22,885 nt of DNA from the IMG/VR virus record IMGVR_UViG_3300018084_000016, positions 1 to 22,885 of that record; one strand, given 5' to 3'. The notes below the pieces were generated by a model. It was not told the origin of the DNA. It was given only the letters and a program-made list of their open reading frames with translations, and searched no databases. Shown in pieces: positions 13,990 to 21,573 of the stretch (positions are counted from its first letter, which is position 1; every line of letters begins with the position of its first letter). Origin of the DNA: a virus. Both the position numbers and the translations under genes were made by a program.

Positions 13990-16426
13990 TAGACTTCGGC
14001 TTTGGCTTGAACGAGGACTCCTTGAGCTTCTTCTCAGCTAGGTCTGCATCGGCTTTCGCCTTGCGTTCCTTGTGCTCCTGAAGGCCAGCGTCTCCTCCCG
14101 ACTTCTGGAAGTGCTGCTCTTGACGCTGCTGATTCTGTTGCGCGATGGTACCGGATCGAATTGCTGCATCTGCCAACTTAGCCTGGATTTCCGTAGACTT
14201 AAGCTGCATATCCAGCGGAGTAAGCGGATCGTTACCCGCTTCATCCTGGTCGATCTTGTCAATACTATCCGACACCCACGTTTCAAGCGGCGGCTCCTGC
14301 ATATCCTCAGGCGTAACATCAATGCCTGCACGATCCAGGATCTTAGCCGTTGCGGTAGGCCCTGCGGTGCTCTTAATCTGCAACGTCGGGGTAACCGGCT
14401 TGAACTCAATGGGTTTCGGCATCTGCGCCAATGCTTCCTGAGAAAGAGCAAAGTGCGTCATAAAGGACTGTTTGACCTCCATCGGCAATGTCTCGAACTC
14501 AGTGGACTTCATAAACAGTGCATGAACGTCCAAATGGGACTGTAGATTCTCGAAGGGCTGTGGACGGAGGCTCTCCTGCTGCATATAGTTCTGAATTGCC
14601 TCCGGATCGGTAATTGGTTCTCCACCAGGGCCAACCGCCTGCCCACTCTCAGCTTGCATCTGGGCGTTCTGCAAAGCAACTGAATTGACTGGTTGCCCTG
14701 CTAGGATTCTATCGTGCTCACGATATGCCTGATCTTCGTCGGCTTGGAATGTCATGCCGAGACCGTGCAGATCCGCGATATCAAGATACTTGTACGCCTG
14801 ATCTGGGCGGAGGATTCCTCTCTCCACATAGTCCATAATTCTCTGCTGCCTACCCGCACGGGTGCGTGGTAGCGCGGAACCGGTCTCAACGTGAATAGAC
14901 ACCCCACCCTTCAGATCAGCCTGTGAGAAGCGGCGTGCTTTGGTACTGCCACCGCTACCATAAACCTTCAGAAGGCGTGGTTCCTTGTAATATTCCTGTG
15001 CCAGATTCAACATGAGCTCGCCAGACCGTCCAAGGACTCGCTCCAAGAGCAAGATCCTCGGTGCAAGGCGGTCTGTCGCCATTTCCTGCAAGAGATCAAT
15101 GGCAATACCAGCCTCTACGTTCGGAGGCGGGGTACCTTCGGTAATGTCCACGATCCCGAATGCCTGACGAATATCGTCCCTCAGGTTCTTCAGGTGCTCG
15201 AAGACATATGGAGGCATACTAGGAAGTTGTTCAACCTCCGGTTTGTGGTCGCCAATGAGGTTGTACTCGTAAATTGCTCCCGGCTCGGAAGTCAATCTAA
15301 CACCCGTCAAGGAGCCGGTGGGTGCCCACACGCGAGGCTTAAGCGTAAGATTCTTGTACTCGACAATCTGGCTGATGGTCTTATTCAGATCCTTCTGAAT
15401 CGGAATAGCTCCTTCAACATCTCCCATGTCGTAAATCTGGCCCGGCACACGAATGCCCGGGAACTTGACCAAGGGAAGTTTGTCGGTCGGATAGGGCCAC
15501 GCTTCATCCTCAAGGATATGTTCGTCTACCCAGGTAACAACCCGTCCGTTGGGAATAGTTGCCTGAGGCAAGAAGTAGCCTACATTGACGCCTTTGACAC
15601 TCGGTTCTGTCGCATTGAGCGCGGAACCAGGCATCGTGGAACCAACATCGTTTCCCGAGGGAATAGCGTCCGCTTTAACGTCTACTTTCCACTTCTTGTT
15701 GATTTCCTCCGGCGTCATGTTATGAACACAGATGGCATACTTGGCCTCATCAAAGACCTTCGCAGATTCATCACAGAACACATCAAACGGGGAGAGAACC
15801 TCTACCTTGATATCTCCCATGTAGACGACCTTCTCCTGTGGCTGGATACCTTGATTAGAGAGTTCCGCACGGAATAGATCCTGCATGGAAGAGTCGGTGA
15901 TAGGGTTGCCGTTCGGGTCGAGTAGGAAGCGCATCTGCTTACCGGCGTCCTTGTCCCAGGTGACCTTCCAATAGCCCTGTCCGGTGATAATAGTCCATAG
16001 GAGTGCTTCTGCCAGTTTGTCGTCCAGACTGAACTCAGTCCACCAATGCTCCAATAGCTTGTCGGCTAGCTGAGCGGCCTTAATGTCCGCATCGGAGCCA
16101 GACGAGGCTGTAGCATGGGTAACCGGCTTGGTCTTCGTTAGCTTAGCCAGAAGCGCGTGGGCACCAGGCGAGATTTGATTGTTCACGATCCTCACCCGGT
16201 AGCGAGGCTTTTCGCCATCCTCCACCGGTAGGGACTCCAACCGTTTAAGGGATTTGTTGTAATATGTGTACTGTTTTCCCTTATAGAAGGCGAGACTCAG
16301 CTTCCACTGAGCCTCAAGATACTGGCGACCACGCTTCAGGCTGTCCAGTTTTTCATTGAGATCGGAGGCAGACAAAAGTTTACTTACATCCTTCGTCTGT
16401 CCTGCGGCCTGGTCTGAATCAGCCAT
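13982..16426 (-). CDS. Portal protein, P22-type (814 aa)
   Basis: ATG 16426 is preceded by AGGAGA. The N-terminus has the helical KRGRQYLEAQWKLSLAFYKG segment and NNQISPGAHALLAKLTKTKP, then LLWTIITGQGYWKVTWDKDA, a stretch found in P22-like portals. Later come VEVLSPFDVFCDESA, LPLVKFPGIRVPGQIYDMGD and the channel-type helix LNKTISQIVEYKNLTLKPRV. A segment GIVDITEGTPPPNVEAGIAI and the helical domain LLLERVLGRSGELMLNLAQEY follow. The C-terminal 130 residues are Gln/Lys/Glu-rich and coiled-coil-like (TIAQQNQQRQEQHFQKSGG), suggesting a barrel or disordered tail. At 814 residues it fits the long portals of podoviruses (P22 gp1 is about 725). It follows the terminase cluster and precedes the scaffold, the expected order. 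Confidence 0.92.
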   Translation of the reverse strand: MADSDQAAGQTKDVSKLLSASDLNEKLDSLKRGRQYLEAQWKLSLAFYKGKQYTYYNKSLKRLESLPVEDGEKPRYRVRIVNNQISPGAHALLAKLTKTKPVTHATASSGSDADIKAAQLADKLLEHWWTEFSLDDKLAEALLWTIITGQGYWKVTWDKDAGKQMRFLLDPNGNPITDSSMQDLFRAELSNQGIQPQEKVVYMGDIKVEVLSPFDVFCDESAKVFDEAKYAICVHNMTPEEINKKWKVDVKADAIPSGNDVGSTMPGSALNATEPSVKGVNVGYFLPQATIPNGRVVTWVDEHILEDEAWPYPTDKLPLVKFPGIRVPGQIYDMGDVEGAIPIQKDLNKTISQIVEYKNLTLKPRVWAPTGSLTGVRLTSEPGAIYEYNLIGDHKPEVEQLPSMPPYVFEHLKNLRDDIRQAFGIVDITEGTPPPNVEAGIAIDLLQEMATDRLAPRILLLERVLGRSGELMLNLAQEYYKEPRLLKVYGSGGSTKARRFSQADLKGGVSIHVETGSALPRTRAGRQQRIMDYVERGILRPDQAYKYLDIADLHGLGMTFQADEDQAYREHDRILAGQPVNSVALQNAQMQAESGQAVGPGGEPITDPEAIQNYMQQESLRPQPFENLQSHLDVHALFMKSTEFETLPMEVKQSFMTHFALSQEALAQMPKPIEFKPVTPTLQIKSTAGPTATAKILDRAGIDVTPEDMQEPPLETWVSDSIDKIDQDEAGNDPLTPLDMQLKSTEIQAKLADAAIRSGTIAQQNQQRQEQHFQKSGGDAGLQEHKERKAKADADLAEKKLKESSFKPKPKSNG

Positions 16427-16433
16427 TGTTCTC

Positions 16434-16784
16434 CTAGATTGTGCTTAGATCCTCGTCATAGTCGAGGACAATTTCGTTGTCAAATTCAAGCGCACGAAGC
16501 AACTCTTCGGCCTCAGCCATACTAATCTGCTGAGTTTCCTTCATAAAGCGGATATCTTCTTCGCTCTCACTCATGTAAAGGGGCGTTTTACTGCGCGTAG
16601 GGACTGGTTGTGAGGCTAGCTCCTGAGTATGTTTTAGCAGTTTCGCCAGATCCTCTTTCAGGATTTCCACTCTCAGCGTCAGAAGAGAGGTCTTCTCCCG
16701 CTCCACCGTCAATTGATCCTGGGTCAACTTCAACTCGCGCGACTTCACCCACAGTTCCGCTTCCAGATCCCGTCGGTGTAACAT
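16434..16784 (-). CDS. Coiled-coil protein overlapping the zinc-ribbon gene (116 aa)
   Basis: I choose ATG 16784 because GGAGGAG lies just upstream at suitable spacing. The longer frame to 16820 lacks a comparable site. The N-terminal two thirds form a charged coiled coil (DLEAELWVKSRELKLTQDQL, EREKTSLLTLRVEILKEDLA), then Pro-rich TRSKTPLYMSESEEDI and an acidic end (VLDYDEDLSTI). It shares 197 nt (16588-16784) with the C-terminal coding region of the zinc-ribbon gene in another frame. The heptad-like pattern and ribosome binding site argue that it is real. It lies directly upstream of the portal, so it may act in assembly, but I do not recognise a family. Confidence 0.65.
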   Translation of the reverse strand: MLHRRDLEAELWVKSRELKLTQDQLTVEREKTSLLTLRVEILKEDLAKLLKHTQELASQPVPTRSKTPLYMSESEEDIRFMKETQQISMAEAEELLRALEFDNEIVLDYDEDLSTI

Positions 16785-17115
16785 CAATCTCCTCCATGAG
16801 TGCTGTAGGATTCTCGGCAAGCTGCCTCAAATCGTTGAATAGAATGTCAATGCGGCGTTTGAGCCCCTGTAGGACTCTCTGTGCCTGCAATGTGTCATTC
16901 TCCGCTCGCTCGACGGTTGCTCTGTCAGCAAGGTCAAAGTGAACCAACATGGAGTTGATGCACTTCTCGCAGACGTATCGCCGTCCCTGTAGGTTAAAGG
17001 GATGTCCGTCGAAATAACGTTCGGTGTCGATGACCTTGGTACCGTGATCCGGTGTGGTCTCACACAGAAAACACAAATTTGGGCGCTGTAGGCGTCCACC
17101 TATTGTGAGCTTCAT
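16588..17115 (-). CDS. Zinc-ribbon protein with C-terminal low-complexity tail (175 aa)
   Basis: ATG 17115 overlaps the HNH stop as ATGA. Residues 15-18 (CFLC) and 49-52 (CEKC) form two Cys-x-x-Cys pairs about 34 residues apart, typical of a treble-clef or zinc-ribbon fold. A helical segment follows (ERAENDTLQAQRVLQGLKRR, about 69-90). From about residue 111 to the end the composition becomes Gly/Ser/Glu-rich (TPTGSGSGTVGEVARVE), and this is the stretch that overlaps the coiled-coil gene in another frame. The overlapped tail may therefore be a by-product of the second gene. Zinc-binding small proteins next to phage HNH and terminase genes are common, but the precise role is unknown. Nucleic-acid binding is a reasonable guess. 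Confidence 0.65.
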   Translation of the reverse strand: MKLTIGGRLQRPNLCFLCETTPDHGTKVIDTERYFDGHPFNLQGRRYVCEKCINSMLVHFDLADRATVERAENDTLQAQRVLQGLKRRIDILFNDLRQLAENPTALMEEIDVTPTGSGSGTVGEVARVEVDPGSIDGGAGEDLSSDAESGNPERGSGETAKTYSGASLTTSPYAQ

Positions 17116-17429
17116 AGCTCTATAACCTCCATGTGTCCATTTTCTGCTTTTCTATGGCAGTTCGCACAGAGAACCACGCACTTCTGAATCTCTGCGATCA
17201 GTCGTGCCAGATTCGCCCTCGGCGCTCTACCGATAGAAAAGAGCTTTTCAGACGGATCGACATGATGAAAGTCCATGCAGTATGTGGGGTGTTCTTCACC
17301 ACATGACTCACACGGCCTGTCTTTAAAGAAGTTGACGATTCTTCGCCAATCCTCACGATAAGCCGCATCCTTGGCCTGCTTAGACTCGAAGAACCCTTTA
17401 GGTTTGCGATTCTTCTTGTATGTCCTCAT
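17112..17429 (-). CDS. HNH endonuclease (105 aa)
   Basis: ATG 17429 overlaps the terminase stop by one base (TAATG). A GTG at 17435 is less likely. The N-terminus is very basic (KKNRKPKGFFESKQAKD). The HNH core shows CESC (a structural zinc pair), then MDFHHVDP with the catalytic His pair, and CVVLCANCHR, the second zinc pair plus the N/H residues of the motif. About 105 residues is typical for free-standing phage HNH proteins. HNH proteins next to the large terminase support packaging cleavage in several phages (HK97 gp74 is the known example). Its position immediately downstream suggests such a role, but a homing nuclease cannot be ruled out by sequence alone. The motif is intact. Confidence 0.85.
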   Translation of the reverse strand: MRTYKKNRKPKGFFESKQAKDAAYREDWRRIVNFFKDRPCESCGEEHPTYCMDFHHVDPSEKLFSIGRAPRANLARLIAEIQKCVVLCANCHRKAENGHMEVIEL

Positions 17430-18931
17430 TACCACTCGCTTCCTAAATGCTCGTCCATCGTGTGCAGATCCTTCCTCTTGCTGGCCGCTTTGGCTGCAAG
17501 TTCAACCCACATACTTGCAGTAGAGGCCGCTCCTTCGAGGATAGGGGCTTCATCTGGGCGTTTCTGACTTGGTAGAAGAACTCCGGCAATGCGAAGTGCC
17601 ATTTCTACTGAGTCCAAACAGTCGTCTTGGGGATTCTTCTTGAGGGAATCGTAACCAACCCACTCATTGATAAAATCCGACTGATCCCGACTAATCTTGA
17701 TTCTTCCTGTGCGAAAGTATGGAGTCATAGCCAGGATGCGTTCAAACTTCTTTCCCTTGGCCCATAGGGGGACAACGGGTGGCAGCCCTTCAAGTCGCTG
17801 AACCTGTTGAACAAGGGCTGCCTGGTACGCGGTTTTCTCAATACCAATCCCGTAGGGGCTATACTTCTGGAACCACTGATTAATTTTGTCTACCTGTTCC
17901 GGAAACGGAATACGACCTGCCCACTGGTCTACAAGATAGGCTTGCTTTCTGTCTTTTGTGACTCCAATTGCTGAGATAGCAAATCGGTCGGCTGTATCGG
18001 CAAGAGAAATTGCGGGATCGACAGCCACAAACATAGTGAGACCGGGGAATGAACCATCAAGACCACGGTATGCGTCCAATTCCGCAGCTTCGTAGTAATG
18101 TAGCCATTCACCTGACAACTCCTTTCCCGCCATAGCATCAAAAGAAGCCATGAACTCTTGCTTGAATTTGAAGGGGTGATACTCCTCTGCAAGGCGCTTC
18201 CACTCCGCTACGTCGTAGTAAGGACTGTCAATAGAAAAATACTCTACACGCCCGTGTGATGGGTTAGCCAACGCCTTGTCAGACCAGAAATGGTTGTAAA
18301 ACCAGTTCTTTCCGTCTGGGGTGGTAGCAGAAATGAACATGCCTAGGGTCTGGGTGAGCGACGGGGAACTAACGTCCCACGCCTCTTCATTCACAATGAA
18401 CGCAGCTTCATCCATCCACATGATGTCCACACCTGCACCTCTGAGCTTGGTGGGGTTGTCTGCGGTCTTAAACAGCAGGAATGATCCGTTGGCGAACTCG
18501 ATCCACTGGTGGCCTCGGTTCTCCTTATAGTCCACATCCTCCACCATACCGGCTGCCTGCAATACCTCGCGGATAGCCAACTTAGACCAGAGGCCCATCG
18601 TGTAGTCCTGGGCCATAACCCAGATCACTAGCGGTCTACGCGAGTTCGTACCATGGAGATCCTGGTGGAATACCTCGGGGTGAAGCGCGTAGAAGATTGT
18701 TTCCCAGGCTGCTGCTAGGGTTTTACCCCCTCGCCTGCCTGCAACAAGGTGCCGGAAGCGGCAAAGCCTGGTATTCTCTGGATTCGTGTTTGTGTGAAAC
18801 AGGAATTGCCAGTAATGCGGGTGGTAGCCGTGTTGGGCAAACCACAAAAACTTCTGGGGATATCGGGCCAGAAGGTCAACAACATCCCCATCAGAGAGGG
18901 TAATGCCGTCTCCCCGGTGGAAATCGGGCAT
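17429..18931 (-). CDS. terL: Terminase large subunit (500 aa)
   Basis: ATG 18931 is preceded by AAAGGAGGG. The packaging ATPase shows Walker A AGRRGGKT (64-71), a following WVMAQDYTMG, an LRGAGVD segment, Walker B VDIMWMDEA with catalytic E175, and the SATTP motif III (201-205). The nuclease domain shows FVAVDPA with D305, GIGIEKTAYQ with E365, and DDCLD (436-440) as the third acidic site. The ends are complete, with a normal length of 500 residues. It powers DNA translocation into the procapsid at the portal and cuts concatemers. The HNH gene overlaps its end, and no obvious small terminase gene precedes it, which is unusual. The family is certain. Confidence 0.96.
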   Translation of the reverse strand: MPDFHRGDGITLSDGDVVDLLARYPQKFLWFAQHGYHPHYWQFLFHTNTNPENTRLCRFRHLVAGRRGGKTLAAAWETIFYALHPEVFHQDLHGTNSRRPLVIWVMAQDYTMGLWSKLAIREVLQAAGMVEDVDYKENRGHQWIEFANGSFLLFKTADNPTKLRGAGVDIMWMDEAAFIVNEEAWDVSSPSLTQTLGMFISATTPDGKNWFYNHFWSDKALANPSHGRVEYFSIDSPYYDVAEWKRLAEEYHPFKFKQEFMASFDAMAGKELSGEWLHYYEAAELDAYRGLDGSFPGLTMFVAVDPAISLADTADRFAISAIGVTKDRKQAYLVDQWAGRIPFPEQVDKINQWFQKYSPYGIGIEKTAYQAALVQQVQRLEGLPPVVPLWAKGKKFERILAMTPYFRTGRIKISRDQSDFINEWVGYDSLKKNPQDDCLDSVEMALRIAGVLLPSQKRPDEAPILEGAASTASMWVELAAKAASKRKDLHTMDEHLGSEW

Positions 18932-18941
18932 TTGCCCTCCT

Positions 18942-19286
18942 TTACTTGCTTAGAACCAATAGTCTCTTAGATTCCGCCGCACCAGATAGATCGGCGTTGG
19001 TGGCAGCCTCAATGAGGCCAACATCGGTACCCGCCGTCTGGTTATAAGCAACCAACTTCTTGGTGACCGCATCCCACTCGACAAAGGTCTTATTGGTAGC
19101 ATCTACTGCTCCACCAACAACGTCAACCGCAAGAATGGAACCCGTTGCTCCGGGAACCTGCGCGACATCAAAAGCTGCACCACCGGCCACGTAATTCGCG
19201 CCAGAGGTGGGTCTAACATCGACAATTGTATATCGAAGATCGCCGAAAACACCGGCTTTCACTTTGGTAACTGTCCCAAGGGCCAT
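18942..19286 (-). CDS. Probable small decoration or minor head protein (114 aa)
   Basis: ATG 19286 has AAGGAAGG upstream. The sequence MALGTVTKVKAGVFGDLRYT is followed by short beta-like segments (SILAVDVVGG, FVEWDAVTKKLVAYNQTAG) and an Ala/Asp end with ATNADLSGAAESKRLLVL. Small beta-rich proteins with a GVFGDLR start and a terminal NADLSG are familiar to me from phage head-region gene sets, usually of unknown or decoration function. It is placed directly before the terminase, away from the capsid gene. There is no signal peptide, metal motif or catalytic motif. The virion role is inferred. Confidence 0.65.
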   Translation of the reverse strand: MALGTVTKVKAGVFGDLRYTIVDVRPTSGANYVAGGAAFDVAQVPGATGSILAVDVVGGAVDATNKTFVEWDAVTKKLVAYNQTAGTDVGLIEAATNADLSGAAESKRLLVLSK

Positions 19287-19333
19287 TATACTTGCCTTCC
19301 TTTAGATTCGAGGTTCCCCAGGAGGGGGCTGCC

Positions 19334-19495
19334 TTAGCTTTCCTCTTTTACGTGATAACGTTTGAGGAATCGTTCAAGTTGATGACGTTCCTCGTTTACC
19401 CGAGCCATATTACACTCATGCGGCGAAGTTGGGTTGTAGTAGCGCCCACATTCCTCGCACCACTGAATATCCTCGGGATTTTGTATGTGGGCCAT
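19334..19495 (-). CDS. Small Cys/His zinc-knuckle-like protein (53 aa)
   Basis: A frame from ATG 19495 to TAA 19336-19334 encodes 53 residues. It carries WCEECGRYYNPTSPHECN, a C-x-x-C plus H-x-C arrangement suitable for one zinc, and then a charged helix ERHQLERFLKRYHVKEE. The ribosome binding site is weak, so translation may depend on the gene above, whose stop lies 9 nt upstream. After the stop a CCCC-4-GGGG mini-hairpin at about 19316-19327 precedes the next gene. I cannot name the family. Nucleic-acid or protein binding is the usual role of such miniature zinc folds. Confidence 0.65.
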   Translation of the reverse strand: MAHIQNPEDIQWCEECGRYYNPTSPHECNMARVNEERHQLERFLKRYHVKEES

Positions 19496-19504
19496 GTTAT
19501 TGGC

Positions 19505-19762
19505 TTAATAGAAAGCCACTAGCGATGTTGCCGCCGTTCCTGTGGCCTTAATATGGGTCGCTTTAACCCAAATAGTGGAGCCCACAACTGTACCCGCAAA
19601 GGTTACCGTCTGACCCCCAGGAGTAATCACGACGACAGCCCCTCCGGTTGCTCCAACATAAAAGCCGGAGATTGGGTGGGCTACACCATCACGACTAACT
19701 ACCGGGACGGTATCACTCGGGGTCACAGCAATAGCGTTAGGCGTGCCCGCTGGATATGCCAT
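19505..19762 (-). CDS. Small beta-rich spike/decoration-like virion protein (85 aa)
   Basis: I choose ATG 19762 because AAGGAG lies upstream. The frame is open to 19813, but that part overlaps the end of the repeat-protein gene. The product is Ala/Val/Thr/Gly-rich: ITPGGQTVTFAGTVVGSTIW and HIKATGTAATSLVAFY. The combination of a central GGQTVTF strand with a terminal KATGTAAT is like short phage proteins sometimes labelled spike-base or head-decoration components. It has no cysteine, no transmembrane region and no catalytic motif. It sits in the row of small virion-type genes before the terminase. The structural role is likely and the exact location in the virion is unknown. Confidence 0.6.
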   Translation of the reverse strand: MAYPAGTPNAIAVTPSDTVPVVSRDGVAHPISGFYVGATGGAVVVITPGGQTVTFAGTVVGSTIWVKATHIKATGTAATSLVAFY

Positions 19763-19770
19763 ATTTCTCC

Positions 19771-20319
19771 TTAAGAATGGGACAGAATTACTGGTAGATA
19801 CTCGTCTCGCCAAGTTCCGGCTGGGCCTGCAATTGAAGGAACTTCGAGTTCCGCAAAGGCTATTTCAGCCTGTGCATTGGCATTAGGCACCTCAAACTCC
19901 GCCCATGAGATATCCGCACGTGTATCCGCTGTGGGAACCTCAAGTTCGGTAAATGAGACATCTGCCCGAGAATTAGCGGTAGGAACCTCCAACTCGGCCC
20001 AAGATATTTCACCTTGTGCGCTGAGGAGAGGAACCTCAAATTCAGCCCATGATATCTCCGCTTGAGCATTAAGAGTTGGAACCTCAAGTTCAGTCCAAGA
20101 TATTTCCGATTGGGCATTCGCCGTAGGTACCTCAAATTCAGACCAAGAAATCTCGGCTTGTGCATTGAGAAACGGTACCTCAAGTTCGGCCCAGGAGACT
20201 TCAGCCTGTGCATTTAGAAAAGGAATCTCAAATTCAGCCCAGGATATTTCCCCGTGGACATCAACTTTGAACCCGTGGGAGTATATTGGGTAAGAGTACC
20301 CACGCCCAAGACGGGCCAT
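19771..20319 (-). CDS. Protein made of nine 16-residue repeats (182 aa)
   Basis: ATG 20319 lies 3 nt after the previous stop. Residues 1-23 (MARLGRGYSYPIYSHGFKVD and a short linker) are followed by nine consecutive 16-residue units with consensus EISWAEFEVPTANAQA (residues 24-167), then a 15-residue tail GTWRDEYLPVILSHS. Each unit has one aromatic/acidic strand (xISWxEhEVP) and a variable PxxNAQ turn. The strand position after the first Glu alternates Phe and Leu in eight of nine copies, pointing to an ancestral 32-residue dimer. Regular acidic and hydrophobic spacing suggests a beta-solenoid or stacked fibre, but no family is recognised. A structural appendage of the virion is the most sensible inference from its neighbours. 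Confidence 0.75.
   Translation of the reverse strand: MARLGRGYSYPIYSHGFKVDVHGEISWAEFEIPFLNAQAEVSWAELEVPFLNAQAEISWSEFEVPTANAQSEISWTELEVPTLNAQAEISWAEFEVPLLSAQGEISWAELEVPTANSRADVSFTELEVPTADTRADISWAEFEVPNANAQAEIAFAELEVPSIAGPAGTWRDEYLPVILSHS
19819..20250 (-). repeat. Nine 48-nt coding repeats
   Basis: Nine in-frame tandem units of 48 nt encode the 16-residue repeats of the 182-residue protein. They differ at many silent positions but keep the ISWAE(F/L)EVP core, which indicates selection on the protein rather than fresh DNA slippage. There are no spacers, so this is not a CRISPR array. Confidence 0.85.
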
Positions 20320-20322
20320 GAC

Positions 20323-20784
20323 TTACGCTCTAGTCCACTTGAGCCAGGCAAGCACGTTAACATTGGCGGTCACGTTGATATTGAGGCCAATGGAGTCCGC
20401 GAGTCCCGCAGGAGAATTCTCCTCTGTCCCAAGTGGGTTGGGAAGGATCAAGCTACCCATAAACTGTGGAACATAACCCTGTTTCACAACAGTATAGGTT
20501 GTACCTTCCGCTGAGAAGTTCTGACCAACCGTGAGTCCGTGGGCAATAGCTGCCCCTGCAACCTGGGTTGTAACGGCGGTACCTGACTGGGTTCCTGCCG
20601 TAGTTTCGTCTGAAGTGAACAACCCCCAAGTGGCCGGAACTGCGGTTGCGGTAACTCCGTCGGTGAAGATTGCCAACTCTAGAATCTTGATGTTAAACCC
20701 TGTTGGGGTAATCAACTTCAAAATTGTCTTGGAGCCAGCGGTTGCCGCAAAAACTGTGTTGCGTGTAATATATACAGCGTCCAT
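20323..20784 (-). CDS. Probable minor virion protein, beta-rich (153 aa)
   Basis: ATG 20784 lies 8 nt after the previous stop. The sequence starts MDAVYITRNTVFAATAGSKT and has strand-like segments LKLITPTGFNIKILELAIFT, ATWGLFTSDETTAGTQSG and VVKQGYVPQFMGSLILPNP, ending IGLNINVTANVNVLAWLKW. A final INVTA.VNVLAWLxW pattern resembles a group of phage structural proteins of unknown function. There is no signal peptide or enzyme motif. It is one of several such genes between the leader and the terminase, and shares their Thr/Ala/Gly bias, so a virion role is likely. Confidence 0.6.
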   Translation of the reverse strand: MDAVYITRNTVFAATAGSKTILKLITPTGFNIKILELAIFTDGVTATAVPATWGLFTSDETTAGTQSGTAVTTQVAGAAIAHGLTVGQNFSAEGTTYTVVKQGYVPQFMGSLILPNPLGTEENSPAGLADSIGLNINVTANVNVLAWLKWTRA

Positions 20785-20792
20785 GTAGCTCC

Positions 20793-21566
20793 TTAATAGC
20801 GATTAGCTCTCTGTACAGCGAACTGTACAATAATGGGTTTGGGTGGGAGAACCGTAGCAGCCGGTGCTGAATCCCTAATACCAATCATGAGATTGGCGTG
20901 AAAGGAAGCGGTCGCGCCTGTGGCTGTTGAATTGCCTGTTGCACCCTGAGTAGCTAGGGTTCCTGTAAAGCATCCGAGCCATCCACCGTTACCTGATGCT
21001 GCTGCATCATCAAACCGCTCGGTGATTGAAGCTAGAGCGGCATTTGTGTGGGCTGACATTTCCGCTGTACCACCCGCAATATCCGGTTTAGATTGGGCAA
21101 CTAGGTGAATAATCAACTGGTCAGCGGTGTCGGTCGTGATTCCTGTCCATTCGAGAGAAGTATTCTCTGAGGCGGTCTCCGGTGTGGCTGTCCAGCCTGT
21201 ACCAGAAGTAGCTGATCGAGCATCTGCCAAGGTTGCCCAGGTACCAGAAGAACGTCTGAATGAGAGGATTGTGGCAATGACATGGTTCCCAGGGTCATCT
21301 GTAATAGGAGATCCATCAGAGCCATTCCAAATACGCTCAAACACCGTCAACCGTGTTGCAACGGTTGCTGTACCACTAGCACACTGAACAGGCGAGCCAG
21401 GATGAGCAGTAAAACCTGCGGGAGTTGTAAGTGAAACAGTTTCATTCTGTGTCTCAGTTATACAAAGTTCATAATCACCGGTAGCATGAGAAGCATTTGG
21501 GTTAATTGTAACCGTTGTGGTGGTCTCAACAAGGGTACCCGCAGCTACAAAGGTCGGAAAAGCCAT
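20793..21566 (-). CDS. Probable virion protein, Thr/Ala-rich beta-sandwich type (257 aa)
   Basis: ATG 21566 lies 7 nt after the previous stop, with a weak ribosome binding site. The start MAFPTFVAAGTLVETTTTVT and the following GDYELCITETQNETVS, TTPAGFTAHPGSP and FERIWNGSDGSPITDDPG give a pattern I recognise from a widespread set of phage virion proteins with no assigned role. The middle has SFRRSSGTWATLADARSAT and the end ASFHANLMIGIRDSAP. Cysteines at several places are unusual among its neighbours. No enzymatic motif is visible. It may be a surface or fibre-related protein. The family function is not known to me. Confidence 0.6.
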   Translation of the reverse strand: MAFPTFVAAGTLVETTTTVTINPNASHATGDYELCITETQNETVSLTTPAGFTAHPGSPVQCASGTATVATRLTVFERIWNGSDGSPITDDPGNHVIATILSFRRSSGTWATLADARSATSGTGWTATPETASENTSLEWTGITTDTADQLIIHLVAQSKPDIAGGTAEMSAHTNAALASITERFDDAAASGNGGWLGCFTGTLATQGATGNSTATGATASFHANLMIGIRDSAPAATVLPPKPIIVQFAVQRANRY

Positions 21567-21573
21567 GTTAGAC

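Noticed and set aside
15194-15877. 227-codon plus-strand open frame
   Set aside because: It lies antisense inside the portal gene, has no ribosome binding site, and the portal frame is certain.
19316-19327. Transcription terminator after the zinc-knuckle gene
   Set aside because: The stem is only four pairs (CCCC/GGGG) and no T-run follows.
19819-20250. CRISPR-like periodic repeat
   Set aside because: Repeats are contiguous, in frame and of coding type, with no spacers between them.
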